A stretch of DNA of 64,000 nt from Acrocarpospora phusangensis (GTDB lineage: Bacteria > Actinomycetota > Actinomycetes > Streptosporangiales > Streptosporangiaceae). Both the position numbers and the translations under genes were made by a program. The notes beneath the pieces were generated by a model that did no database searches, was not told the DNA's origin, and saw nothing but the letters and a program-made list of their open reading frames with translations. This document shows, one piece after another, positions 24,188-32,930 of this stretch; position 1 is the first letter of the stretch, and every line of letters begins with the position of its first letter. The DNA is taken from assembly GCF_016862995.1 (NCBI RefSeq), contig NZ_BOOA01000004.1, positions 1-64,000 of the forward strand. The letters are read 5' to 3'.

Positions 24188-25364
24188 AGCGCTCATCCTC
24201 GTCGAAAACCTCTCCGTGCCGTTCGACCGCCGGGTCTGGCAGGAGAGTTGCACCCTCCGCGACGCCGGCTGGGAGGTGCACGTCATCTGCCCGAAGGGCG
24301 CCACGATCGACACCGAGTCGGAGGTGGTCATCGACGGCGTGCACATCCATCGATACCCGCTCAAGGCCGCGACCGGCGGGCCCCTCGGCTACCTGCGGGA
24401 GTACAGCTCAGCGCTGCTGCACACCTACCGGCTGGCCCGCAAGCTCGGCCCGGTCGACGTGGTGCACGCCTGCAACCCGCCCGACCTGCTGTTCCTGGTG
24501 GCCGGCCGGCTCAAGCGGCGGGGCGCCCGGTTCGTGTACGACCAGCACGACCTGGTGCCCGAGCTCTACCTGTCCCGGTTCGGCCGGGGCCAGGACTTCC
24601 TGTACCGGGCCGTACGGTGGCTGGAGCGGCGCACCTACCGCTCGGCCGACGTGGTCATCTCCACCAACGGCAGCTACCGCGACGTCGCGCTGAGCCGGGG
24701 GGGCAAGCAGCCGGACGAGGTCTTCGTGGTGCGCAGCGCGCCCTCGGTGGACCGGTTCTACCAGGTGGAGCCGGACGAGTCGATCAAGCGGGGCAAGCCG
24801 TACCTGCTGTGCTACCTGGGGGTCATGGGCCCGCAGGACGGGGTGGACTACGCGCTGCGGGCGCTGGCCAGCCTCCGCGACGACCTGGGCAGGGACGACT
24901 GGCACGCCGTGTTCTGCGGGGCCGGGGACACCTTCGAGGCCATGGTGGCGCTCTCCCGCGAGCTGGGGCTCGCCGACCGGGTGGAGTTCACCGGGCGCAT
25001 CCCCGACGAGGACCTGATGCGCTACCTGTCCACCGCCGACGTCTGCCTGGCGCCGGATCCGCTCAACCCGCTCAACGACGTGTCCACCATGAACAAGATC
25101 ATGGAGTACATGGCGATGGGCCGGCCGGTGGTCTCCTTCGACCTCCAGGAGGCCAAGGTCTCCGCCGGGGACGCCGCCGTGTACGCCCCCGCCAACGACG
25201 AGGCCGAGTTCGCCAAGCTCGTCGCCCGCCTGCTCGACGACCCCGAGGAGCGGCTCCGGATGGGCGAGATCGGCCGGGAGCGGGTCAGCGGCCCGCTGTC
25301 CTGGGAGCGCTCGAAGGCGGCGCTGCTGTCCGCGTACGAGGCCGTGCTCCTGCTGCTGGCCTGA
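24168..25364 (+). CDS. family 4 glycosyltransferase
   Basis: 398 residues, GT-B fold. N-terminal ALILVENLSVPFDRRVWQE, middle VYDQHDLVPELY, and the C-terminal donor-binding region with STMNKIMEYMAMGRPVVSFD, where EYMAMGxPVV is the EX7E-like site. I start at the ATG at 24168 because the family consensus begins right after it; a TTG at 24177 is an alternative. Overlaps the dehydrogenase gene, so it may use the uronic acid donor that enzyme makes. Confidence 0.87.
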   Translation: MWALAGKALILVENLSVPFDRRVWQESCTLRDAGWEVHVICPKGATIDTESEVVIDGVHIHRYPLKAATGGPLGYLREYSSALLHTYRLARKLGPVDVVHACNPPDLLFLVAGRLKRRGARFVYDQHDLVPELYLSRFGRGQDFLYRAVRWLERRTYRSADVVISTNGSYRDVALSRGGKQPDEVFVVRSAPSVDRFYQVEPDESIKRGKPYLLCYLGVMGPQDGVDYALRALASLRDDLGRDDWHAVFCGAGDTFEAMVALSRELGLADRVEFTGRIPDEDLMRYLSTADVCLAPDPLNPLNDVSTMNKIMEYMAMGRPVVSFDLQEAKVSAGDAAVYAPANDEAEFAKLVARLLDDPEERLRMGEIGRERVSGPLSWERSKAALLSAYEAVLLLLA

Positions 25365-25382
25365 GGAAAGGAAAGCCGACAC

Positions 25383-25931
25383 GTGAAGGTGGAACGCACC
25401 ACGCTCGATGGGGTGCTGCTGTTCGTGCCGGAGCCGTACCGGGATGAACGCGGGCTTTTCACCCGGACCTTCGACGCGATGATCGCGCAGAAGGCCGGGC
25501 TGGATCCCGCCGCGTTCATCCAGGACAGCCAGTCCCGCTCGCGGCAGGGCGTGGTGCGCGGCATGCACGGCCGGTCCGGCCGGGGCGAGGCCAAGCTGGT
25601 GCGCTGCGCCCGCGGCGCCGTGTTCGACGTGCTGGTGGACGCCCGGCCCGACTCGCCCACGTTCGGGCGGCAGACCTCGGTCCGGCTGGACGACGAGTCG
25701 TTCGTCACCCTCTACGTGCCGCCCGGCCTGCTGCACGGGTTCCAGGCGCTGACCGAGGTGACCGACGTCTGCTACCGCATCGACAGGGAGCACGACCCGA
25801 GCGAGGACCTGGCGGTCCGTTTCGACGATCCGGAGCTGGGTATCCCATGGCCGCTCCCCGCTGCCATGATCAGCGAACGCGACCGGACCGCGGGTTCGTG
25901 GGCCGAGTTGCGGGCTCGCCTGACCGGCTAG
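25383..25931 (+). CDS. RmlC-like sugar 3(,5)-epimerase, divergent
   Basis: 182-residue cupin of the dTDP-4-keto-6-deoxyhexose epimerase family. The catalytic His lies in VVRGMHGRSG, the Lys in AKLVRC and the Tyr in VCYRID. Six residues after that Tyr, where RmlC usually has an aromatic residue, there is a His, which may mean a different epimerisation outcome from canonical RmlC. A second, canonical copy is at 40590. GTG start with AAAGGAAAG upstream. Confidence 0.83.
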   Translation: MKVERTTLDGVLLFVPEPYRDERGLFTRTFDAMIAQKAGLDPAAFIQDSQSRSRQGVVRGMHGRSGRGEAKLVRCARGAVFDVLVDARPDSPTFGRQTSVRLDDESFVTLYVPPGLLHGFQALTEVTDVCYRIDREHDPSEDLAVRFDDPELGIPWPLPAAMISERDRTAGSWAELRARLTG

Positions 25932-25952
25932 AAGTCAACTAGAAGAGGCTGA

Positions 25953-26855
25953 ATGCGACGAATCCCCCTCCTCGCCTTCGTCTTCGTGCTGCTCGCGGCG
26001 TGCACCCCCGCGCCGCCGGTGGCCTCGCCCACGGACACGCCAGGACCGAGCACACCGACGGCCGAGCCGTCGCCGACCGTGACCCCGCCGTGCCCGAACC
26101 ACCCCACCCCGGCCTGTACGGGAGTCCCGCCCGGCACCAAACTCCGCAAGCTCAAGCTGAACGAGGACGGCGAGGCGTACCGGGTGCGCAAGCGCGGAAC
26201 CGTGCTCGACGGCGTGCACATCCCCGGCGTGCTGCTGATCCACGCCGAGGACGTGGTGGTGCGCAACAGCCGGATCGACGGGTACGTCTCCAACCTGGAC
26301 GGCGAGAAGTCCTTCAGGTTCAGCATCAGCGACTCCACCGTCGGCCCGGCCAAGGGCTGCATCACGATGCCCGCGGTCGGCTACGAGCGCTACACGGCGC
26401 TCCGCCTGCACGTGCGCGGCAACTCCGACGGCTTCCGGGCCTCCGGCGACGACATCGAGATCAGGGACTCCTACATCTACCTCTGCTCCAACCCGGACGA
26501 CCACTCCGACGGCGTGCAGGCGTACGACAGCGGCAAGGGCCTGATCTTCGACCACAACACGGTGGACCAGCGGTTCGCCAAGGACATCACCGCCCCGATC
26601 TTCCTCACCGACGGCCGCCAGCGGGACATCACGCTCACCAACAACCTGATCATGGGCGGCACGTTCAGCATCCAGGTGCGCGAGGCCGGCGGGAAGATGG
26701 TCGTCACGGGCAACCGGCTGGTGGACAAGTCCTGGGTGTACGGCCCGGTCGACTCCGAGTGCCCGCGCATCGACTGGCAGGACAACACTCTGGTCACCAT
26801 CGACGAGGACTACACGATCACCGGCACGGTGGGTCCGCTGGAGTGCGTGGGGTGA
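25953..26855 (+). CDS. secreted beta-helix lipoprotein
   Basis: 300 residues. Signal peptide with lipobox LLAAC (Cys17), a Pro/Thr-rich linker to about residue 48, then a right-handed parallel beta-helix-like domain with repeated short strands (GVHIPGVLLIHAEDVVVRNS, TLTNNLIMGGTFSIQV-type). The DHSDGVQAYD and VDQRFAKDITAPIFLTD segments look like an active-site face. The next gene carries a paralogous domain. A polysaccharide lyase, hydrolase or epimerase role is plausible in this locus; no catalytic triad can be assigned by eye. Confidence 0.75.
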   Translation: MRRIPLLAFVFVLLAACTPAPPVASPTDTPGPSTPTAEPSPTVTPPCPNHPTPACTGVPPGTKLRKLKLNEDGEAYRVRKRGTVLDGVHIPGVLLIHAEDVVVRNSRIDGYVSNLDGEKSFRFSISDSTVGPAKGCITMPAVGYERYTALRLHVRGNSDGFRASGDDIEIRDSYIYLCSNPDDHSDGVQAYDSGKGLIFDHNTVDQRFAKDITAPIFLTDGRQRDITLTNNLIMGGTFSIQVREAGGKMVVTGNRLVDKSWVYGPVDSECPRIDWQDNTLVTIDEDYTITGTVGPLECVG

Positions 26856-27050
26856 CGCATGTTACGACTGATATTCGGCGGTACCAGAGGGCATTTTGTG
26901 CCTCGCCGGATAGATGCGACTTCGTGATATTCCAGATGATTTTCTGCGAAAACGATGCGCGGTCGTTACCGAAGCCACCAGAATTGCCCCGGTAAGTCGA
27001 TCACATCGGGGCAGAGGGCACGGCGCCGAGCAGTGTGGAGGTCCGCAGAC

Positions 27051-28811
27051 ATGGCAGGTATGCACGCGCCACGTCACGGCAGACGGAGAAAGCCGAGGCC
27101 CACGCCGGACCGGGGACGCGCGCCCTGGACGCTGGTATCGGCCCTGGCCGGGACCCTGCTCGTGGTCGGCATCCCCGTCACCATGCTGGCCAGCCGCGGC
27201 GAGACGCCGCCGGCCGGCAATTCGGCGGTGAACGTGGCCGCCAGCAAGCCCGTGCTGGTCACCGAGGCCAAGGAGATCAGCCTCTGGTCGGTGGACACCG
27301 AGGTCAGCGCCCCCGTCCGCAAGGACGACGCCAAGGTCGAACTCGGCACCCGCTTCACGGCCGCGCAGAACGGCCTCGTCAGCGGCATGCGCTTCTACAA
27401 GGCGCGGGGAGAGCGCGGCAAGCACACCGGCAGCCTGTGGAGCTCGCGCGGCGAGCGGCTGGCCCAGGTGACGTTCACCGACGAGACCCGGTCCGGCTGG
27501 CAGGAGGCCGAGTTCGCCGCGCCCGTACGGGTGCGGGCGGGTGAGACGTACACGGTCTCCTACCACTCCGACAACGGCACGTACGTGGGCAACGCGGGCG
27601 CCCCCTCGATCACCTCCGGCCCGCTGTCCACCCCGGCCAAGCGCGCCGGCGTCTACAAGTACGGCCGCAGCGCGTTCCCGAACCAGGCCAACCCCAAGAA
27701 CTTCAACTACTGGGTGGACGTGGTCTTCCGCTGGAAGGAGTTCAGCTGGAAGACGCCCGCGCCGGTCCCCCCGGTCACGGAGAGCGGCAACCCGCCCGCG
27801 CCGGTGCCCTCCACCGAGCCGCCGGCGGTCCCGAGCCCCAGCCCCAGCGTGGTCGAGTCCGACCCGGTGGTGATCCCGGACGTCGGCACGCAGACCCCGA
27901 CGCCGACCGTCACGCCCACGGTGACGGCCACGCCGACGCCGACCGTGACGGCCACGGTGACGGCGACTCCCAAGCCCTCACCCACGCCGACGCCGACGCC
28001 CAGCCCCAAGCCGTCGCTGACGCTCGCGCCCGAGCAGCCGAACCCGCAGCCGGGCACCTGCGCCGACCACCCCACCCCGGCCTGCACCGGCGTGCCCGCC
28101 GGTACCAAGCTGACCAAGCTCGGCAACGGCTTCTACCAGGTGAAGACGGCGGGCACGGTCCTGGACGGCGTGCACATCCAGGGTGACCTGCTGATCACCG
28201 CCAACAACGTCACCATCAAGAACAGCCAGATCGACGGCGGCGTGGTCGGCGAGCAGGACAACAAGTTCTACTCCTTCACCATCACCGACTCCACGGTCGG
28301 CCCGGCCAGCGGCTGCATCACCGACCCCGGCATCGGCGACGCCACGTACACGGCCACCCGGGTGCACGTGCGCGGCCACAGCGACGGCTTCCGCGCCTCC
28401 GGCGACAAGATCGTCATCAAGGACTCGTACGTCAAGCTGTGCTCCAGCCCCGGCGACCACTCCGACGGCATCCAGTCGTACGTGACGGGCAAGGGCCTGG
28501 TCTTCGACCACAACACGGTCGACCAGCGCGACGCCCGCCACATCACCGCGCCCATCTTCCTGACCGATCCCCGCCAGGTCGACATCACCCTGACCAACAA
28601 CCTGATCATGGGCGGCACGTTCAGCATCCAGGTCAAGAACGCCAAGGGCGCCCTGATCGTCCGCAACAACAAGCTGGTGGACAGGTCCTGGGTGTACGGC
28701 CCGGTCGAGGCCGACTGCTCGCTCATCGACTGGCAGAACAACAGCCTCGTCACCATCGACGAGAACTACAAGGTCACACGTACGGTGGGTCCGCTGGACT
28801 GCCAGCTCTGA
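27051..28811 (+). CDS. secreted DUF4082 plus beta-helix protein
   Basis: 586 residues. Basic N-terminus, one membrane segment at about 25-45, a DUF4082 domain at about 75-230 (FTAAQNGLVSGMRFYKARGE, AGETYTVSYHSDNGTY), a Thr/Pro linker, then a domain at about 340-586 paralogous to the preceding lipoprotein (HPTPACTGVP, GTVLDGVHIQGDLLI, HSDGIQSY, TLTNNLIMGGTFSIQV). ATG at 27051 has GGAGG 9 bases ahead. DUF4082 is often attached to glycan-active proteins. The 3' end overlaps the polymerase gene on the other strand by 38 bases. Confidence 0.8.
   Translation: MAGMHAPRHGRRRKPRPTPDRGRAPWTLVSALAGTLLVVGIPVTMLASRGETPPAGNSAVNVAASKPVLVTEAKEISLWSVDTEVSAPVRKDDAKVELGTRFTAAQNGLVSGMRFYKARGERGKHTGSLWSSRGERLAQVTFTDETRSGWQEAEFAAPVRVRAGETYTVSYHSDNGTYVGNAGAPSITSGPLSTPAKRAGVYKYGRSAFPNQANPKNFNYWVDVVFRWKEFSWKTPAPVPPVTESGNPPAPVPSTEPPAVPSPSPSVVESDPVVIPDVGTQTPTPTVTPTVTATPTPTVTATVTATPKPSPTPTPTPSPKPSLTLAPEQPNPQPGTCADHPTPACTGVPAGTKLTKLGNGFYQVKTAGTVLDGVHIQGDLLITANNVTIKNSQIDGGVVGEQDNKFYSFTITDSTVGPASGCITDPGIGDATYTATRVHVRGHSDGFRASGDKIVIKDSYVKLCSSPGDHSDGIQSYVTGKGLVFDHNTVDQRDARHITAPIFLTDPRQVDITLTNNLIMGGTFSIQVKNAKGALIVRNNKLVDRSWVYGPVEADCSLIDWQNNSLVTIDENYKVTRTVGPLDCQL
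27895..28010 (+). repeat. degenerate Thr-Pro/Val coding repeat (linker)
   Basis: Irregular ACGCCGACC-like and ACGGTGACG-like units encode a TPTVTPTVTATPT-type linker between DUF4082 and the beta-helix domain. It is protein-level low complexity, not a CRISPR. Confidence 0.7.
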
Positions 28812-30105
28812 CGCTCCGCAGCAGCGACCCGGTCGCCCCGATCACCAGGAACGAGAGCCCGGTGATGGTGGCGAAGGACAGCAGGTCGAAGGTGGCCGCG
28901 CCGATCAGCGGCACCACCAGGCAGGCTGTCAGGGTGAGGCCGAGGTCACGGGTGGCCGGGTCCGTGCTGAGGAAGCGGGCCCGCAGCCCGGAGTACATGG
29001 CGACCAGGAACATGACCACGATCGTGGTCACCCCGATCACGCCGGCCTCCAGCGTGGACAGGATGTACTGGTTGTCGAAGACCTGATGCTTCGGCGCGTA
29101 CCAGGTGGAGACGCCGCGGCCGAGCCAGAAGTGCTTGGAGATCTCGTGCCCGGCGATGACGTAGTCGTGCAGCCGGTAGCGGATGCTGTCGTCGCTGCCG
29201 AAGTTGGCGAACAGCCCCCAGATGGCGCTGACCAGACCGGGCACGAGCAGCCGCATCAGGACCAGGAAGCCGAGGCTGACCAGGATCACCATCTTGCGGC
29301 GCTGGGCCGGCCAGCCGAAGAACAGGATCACGCCCACGCCGATGATGCCCAGCATGGCCGACCGGGAGACCGAGAACATCAGCCCGGCGCCGATCAGGGC
29401 CGCGCACGTCCACCAGCGCCACTGCGCCTCGCCGAGCATGCGGGCCCGGAAGCCGTAGTGCGCCGCCAGCGGCAGCAGCATGGCGCAGACCACGCCGAAC
29501 TCGATGGGATGCCCGGTGGTGGCCGCCACCCGCCGGAACTCCGCCCGTTCGAGCACGAAGGAGTCCTCGGAGGTGTACCGCAGGATCGGCAGTTCGAGCA
29601 GCCGGGTCGGGTCCCAGGCCAGGAGGAACTGGAAGGCGCCGATGACCGAGAGCGCGGCCCCCGCCACCACCAGCGTCTTGAGCAGCAGGTTGAGCCGGTC
29701 CACCCCGCGTACGCCGTCGTTGACGAACAGCGCGAGCCCGACGTTGGCCAGGATCAGCACCAGCGCGTGGTCGGTCAGGTTGAGCTCGTCGGCGGGCAGG
29801 TAGCCCCAGGTCGAGTAGCCGTACGTGCAGAGCATCGCGGTCAGGTAGACGAACAGCGCGGTGCGCACGGGGGCGCGGCCCTTGGCCATGCCCAGGCCGA
29901 CGCTCAGATGCGCCAGCAGCCAGATCAGGCCGAGCGTGAGCGCGATGAGGTTGGCCGGGGTGAGCGAGAGCGGCAGGCCCTTGAGCACCAGCCGGGCCGG
30001 GATGATCGTGAGGGCGATGACGAAGAACGCGGTGAGGGTCGCGCCGTCGGCCCGCTGCCGCGGTCCGGAGCCGGGGAGAGCGTCGGGGAGATCGGTAACG
30101 GTCAT
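28774..30105 (-). CDS. O-antigen ligase/polymerase-like membrane protein (Wzy)
   Basis: 443 residues with about 11-12 membrane helices and the large external loop typical of Wzy/O-antigen ligases: the Wzy_C-like segment with SRSAMLGIIGVGVIL followed by HEISKHFWLGRGVSTWYAP and FDNQYILSTLEAGVIGV. It should polymerise lipid-linked repeat units outside the membrane. It lies 15 bases after the Wzz-like gene; no clear Shine-Dalgarno precedes the ATG at 30105. Converges on the beta-helix gene with a 38-base overlap. Confidence 0.85.
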   Translation of the reverse strand: MTVTDLPDALPGSGPRQRADGATLTAFFVIALTIIPARLVLKGLPLSLTPANLIALTLGLIWLLAHLSVGLGMAKGRAPVRTALFVYLTAMLCTYGYSTWGYLPADELNLTDHALVLILANVGLALFVNDGVRGVDRLNLLLKTLVVAGAALSVIGAFQFLLAWDPTRLLELPILRYTSEDSFVLERAEFRRVAATTGHPIEFGVVCAMLLPLAAHYGFRARMLGEAQWRWWTCAALIGAGLMFSVSRSAMLGIIGVGVILFFGWPAQRRKMVILVSLGFLVLMRLLVPGLVSAIWGLFANFGSDDSIRYRLHDYVIAGHEISKHFWLGRGVSTWYAPKHQVFDNQYILSTLEAGVIGVTTIVVMFLVAMYSGLRARFLSTDPATRDLGLTLTACLVVPLIGAATFDLLSFATITGLSFLVIGATGSLLRSVRAGSPADPPYV

Positions 30106-30120
30106 GGGGGTGTCAGCGCC

Positions 30121-30861
30121 TCATCGCCTCATCGCCGGTTCGTCGGCTCGCCGCGGGGGTGTGGGCACGCCGAGCACGGGTTCGGCGGCGGCGGCCTGCC
30201 GGCTGGCCCGGCGGCGGCGCAGCGCGGCGGCCATGCTGTCCACGGCGAACGCGGCGCACAGGCTGGCGATGGAGCCGACCGCGACCGCGACCAGGACGGC
30301 CCGGAGCTTGCGTCCCCGCTGTGCCTCGGGCATGGTCGGCGGCACGGCCTCGTACGTGGTGATGTAGGTGGCCTTGGGGGCCCGCAGGCCCTGCTGCCGC
30401 TCGATCAGCTCGGCGTTGGCCTTGTCGATGAGCCGGCGCACGATGTCCTTGGCGCCCTCCGGCGTCAGGCTCTCGCCGGCGATGAACACCAGCGGCCCGG
30501 TGGCCAGCGACTCCAGGTTGTTCTCGCCGTTGCTGACCTCGTAGTCGGTGTCCGACCCCTCCAGCACGCCGAGTTCCCTGGCGGTGTCGGAGCTGTTCAA
30601 CGCGGCGATGATGATGGAGGCCGACACGCTCAGCCCGTGGTCGAAGTTGAGCAGCGGGTTGGTGAGCGGGTTCGGCGAGTCCGCGTGGGTCGGAAGGCTG
30701 CCGCCCGAGGGCGGCAGGGTGAGCGCGAGCACCGCGCTGGAGACGTAGTACGTCGGCACCGTGGAGTAGACGCCGAACGCGGCGGCGATGGTGGCCCCGA
30801 AGACGGGTAACACGACATACCAGCGCCGGAACACCGTGAGGACTGTCCCCCAGAAGTCCAT
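30121..30861 (-). CDS. Wzz/YveK-like chain-length protein (copy 2)
   Basis: 246 residues: MDFWGTVLTVFRRWYVVLPV first membrane helix, an extracytoplasmic region with LTNPLLNFDHGLSVSASIII, and a second helix at about 188-208 ending in a basic tail. No tyrosine-kinase domain. Paralogous to the gene at 30937. Probably sets polymer length with the adjacent Wzy. Codon 18 is a rare TTA (30808-30810). Confidence 0.78.
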   Translation of the reverse strand: MDFWGTVLTVFRRWYVVLPVFGATIAAAFGVYSTVPTYYVSSAVLALTLPPSGGSLPTHADSPNPLTNPLLNFDHGLSVSASIIIAALNSSDTARELGVLEGSDTDYEVSNGENNLESLATGPLVFIAGESLTPEGAKDIVRRLIDKANAELIERQQGLRAPKATYITTYEAVPPTMPEAQRGRKLRAVLVAVAVGSIASLCAAFAVDSMAAALRRRRASRQAAAAEPVLGVPTPPRRADEPAMRR

Positions 30862-30936
30862 GCGCTTCCTTCCGGACGATGAGTGGGCATACGGGGATCA
30901 GACCCCCACGAAATGATCCCGCTGTTCTGTTGCGGA

Positions 30937-31869
30937 TCAGTTGGCGGCGCGGTCGGAGAGTCCGCCGTTGACTCGCAGGGCCGGCTCGTCCTCGACCGAG
31001 ACGACCTTGAAAGTCTGGGTGTCCTCGGCGGGCGCGCCGTCCGAGTCGTCCGCGTTGCTGTAGACGACCACGACAAGGTCGTCGTTGTCCAGAGAGTCAC
31101 CGGCTTTGGTCCGCCACTTGCTGTCGCTGCCGTTGACCGGCTTGATCGGCGTGGCGGGCGCGATGGCCGGCCGGAACGCGGGACGGTACGCGGGCTTGAT
31201 CGGCTCAGGGTACCTGCGCCGGGTGGCCCGCAGCTGCGTCACCACGTAGACCAGGCCGAAGCCCAGCACGAGCGTGCCGCCCAGCGCGCCGCCGACCGCC
31301 ATGATCTTGGAGGTCAGCAGGATCTCGGGGGTGGAGGCCGGCACCACATCCACGATCCAGATATAGGTGGACTTGGGTGCCCGCAGCGCCTGCTGCCGCT
31401 TGGTCAGCTCGTCGCGGATGTACTGCTGGGCCCGCTTGGTGGTGTCCAGCACCCGCGCCGGAGTGTCGCTCTCGACCTCCAGGTAGATGAAGGGACCGCT
31501 GGTGCTGATGCCCATCAGGTCGGGGTTGGACCGGCCGTCGTCCACGATCATCTCGGTCGGGCCGCCCTTGACCACGCCGACCTGGGTCCGCACGTCCAGG
31601 CCGTTCATGGCCAGGATCAGGATGCCGGCCGTGGTGCGCAGGCCGTCGTTGAACTGGAGCAGCGGGTTGGTCAGGCCCTGCGGCTTGGAGGGGTCCGATG
31701 GGAGCGTTCCACCGGCCGCAGGCGTGGCGAGGACCATGGACGCCGTCGACATGTAACGTGCGGGAACCAGGAACCACGCCGTGACCGCGGCGGCCACGGC
31801 CAGCACGATGAGCGGCGGCCCGATGGACTTTCTTCGAACGAGCCGAAGAAGCGTCCTCCAGAAATCCAT
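30937..31869 (-). CDS. Wzz/YveK-like chain-length protein (copy 1)
   Basis: 310 residues. MDFWRTLLRLVRRKSIGPPL start, LTNPLLQFNDGLRTTAGILI and RAPKSTYIWIVDVVPAST mark homology to the 30121 gene. Two membrane helices (about 17-37 and 190-212), then a long cytoplasmic tail that is basic at first and acidic at the end (LDNDDLVVVVYSNADDSDG), not shared with copy 2. No Walker motifs. The 163-base gap upstream (31870-32032) is less GC-rich and may hold a promoter. Confidence 0.78.
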   Translation of the reverse strand: MDFWRTLLRLVRRKSIGPPLIVLAVAAAVTAWFLVPARYMSTASMVLATPAAGGTLPSDPSKPQGLTNPLLQFNDGLRTTAGILILAMNGLDVRTQVGVVKGGPTEMIVDDGRSNPDLMGISTSGPFIYLEVESDTPARVLDTTKRAQQYIRDELTKRQQALRAPKSTYIWIVDVVPASTPEILLTSKIMAVGGALGGTLVLGFGLVYVVTQLRATRRRYPEPIKPAYRPAFRPAIAPATPIKPVNGSDSKWRTKAGDSLDNDDLVVVVYSNADDSDGAPAEDTQTFKVVSVEDEPALRVNGGLSDRAAN

Positions 31870-32032
31870 GTTCCCCGCCCTCTATGCAGAACCGGGGTTT
31901 GTCAACCCCGGAATCGTGTCGATACCAATCGCACCTAACAGACATGTCATTACAGAACCCACCCTCTTTCGGATGGTACGTGGGGCATTCTGTCGGACAC
32001 TAGTCCCGTTGGTGCGCCAAAGCCGTAACGGA

Positions 32033-32902
32033 TCATCTGCCGACCGCCATCCGGACCAGGCGGCGGCCCCGCCGCGCGGCCACGCGTCGCTGGCGGCGCA
32101 GGTACATGCGGTAGACGGCGGCGCGGGCCCGGCGCTGCTGCTCGGGCGTGAGCCCGGCGTGCTCGGTGGCCCACTGCAACGTCTCCCGGCACTGCAGGGC
32201 GGTCGCGAAGCGGGCCCGCCACGGCGCGACGTCCAGGCGGCGGGCGATGTCGGTCATCGGCTCGGCCCGCCAGTGCCGGTGGGCGAGGACCTCGGGCACG
32301 TGTCCCCAGGGACCGGCCAGGGCGAGCTTGGTGGCGAACACCTCGTCCTCGCGGAGCATGTTGCGGCGCGGGATGGCGGCCACCGGCGCGCGGCGCATCA
32401 TCGCGTACAGGGGGTCGATCTGGAGGTAGCTCTCGTTGAGCAGGCGCAGCATCTCGGCGAAGCGCTCGACCGGGTCGTCGGATCTCAGTCCGGTGCCCCG
32501 GTACTCGCCGACCTGGGTGCTGCCGTCCGCCACCTCGTACGACAGTTGTGTGGTCACCAGGATGAGCCGCTCGTCGGCGGCGAACTCCTGGAGCGTGCGG
32601 GACACGAAGTGGGGCTCCAGCCGGTCGTCGTCGCCGATCCAGCGGAAGAACGTGCCCTGGGCGTGCTCGATGACGTGGATGAAGTTGTTGAGCAGGCCGA
32701 TGTTCTCCGGCTGCCGGTGGTAGTCGATCCGGCTGTCGGCGCGGGCCAGTTCCCGGGCGACCTCCTCGGTGCCGTCCGTGGAGGCGTTGTCGGAGATCAC
32801 CAGCTGGAGCTCCTGGTGGTCCTGGGCGAGGACCGACCGCACGACGTCTGCCAGCCGGTCCTCGGCGTTCCGCACCGGAAGCCCGATGGAGACGAGAGAC
32901 AT
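32033..32902 (-). CDS. family 2 glycosyltransferase
   Basis: 289 residues, GT-A fold: SIGLPVRNAEDRLADVVRSV, LVISDNASTDGTEEV and the DxD-like FFRWIGDDDRLEP. C-terminal 60 residues are strongly basic, suggesting membrane association. AAAGGAG lies 5 bases before the ATG. Downstream of the flippase gene with a 28-base gap. Confidence 0.87.
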   Translation of the reverse strand: MSLVSIGLPVRNAEDRLADVVRSVLAQDHQELQLVISDNASTDGTEEVARELARADSRIDYHRQPENIGLLNNFIHVIEHAQGTFFRWIGDDDRLEPHFVSRTLQEFAADERLILVTTQLSYEVADGSTQVGEYRGTGLRSDDPVERFAEMLRLLNESYLQIDPLYAMMRRAPVAAIPRRNMLREDEVFATKLALAGPWGHVPEVLAHRHWRAEPMTDIARRLDVAPWRARFATALQCRETLQWATEHAGLTPEQQRRARAAVYRMYLRRQRRVAARRGRRLVRMAVGR

Positions 32903-32930
32903 GTCACTCCTTTTCCGGATATTTCGTTGC

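Noticed and set aside
27895-28010. Repeat array that might be CRISPR
   Set aside because: Units are short, irregular and in frame, encoding a Thr-Pro linker; no spacer-repeat periodicity and no cas genes.
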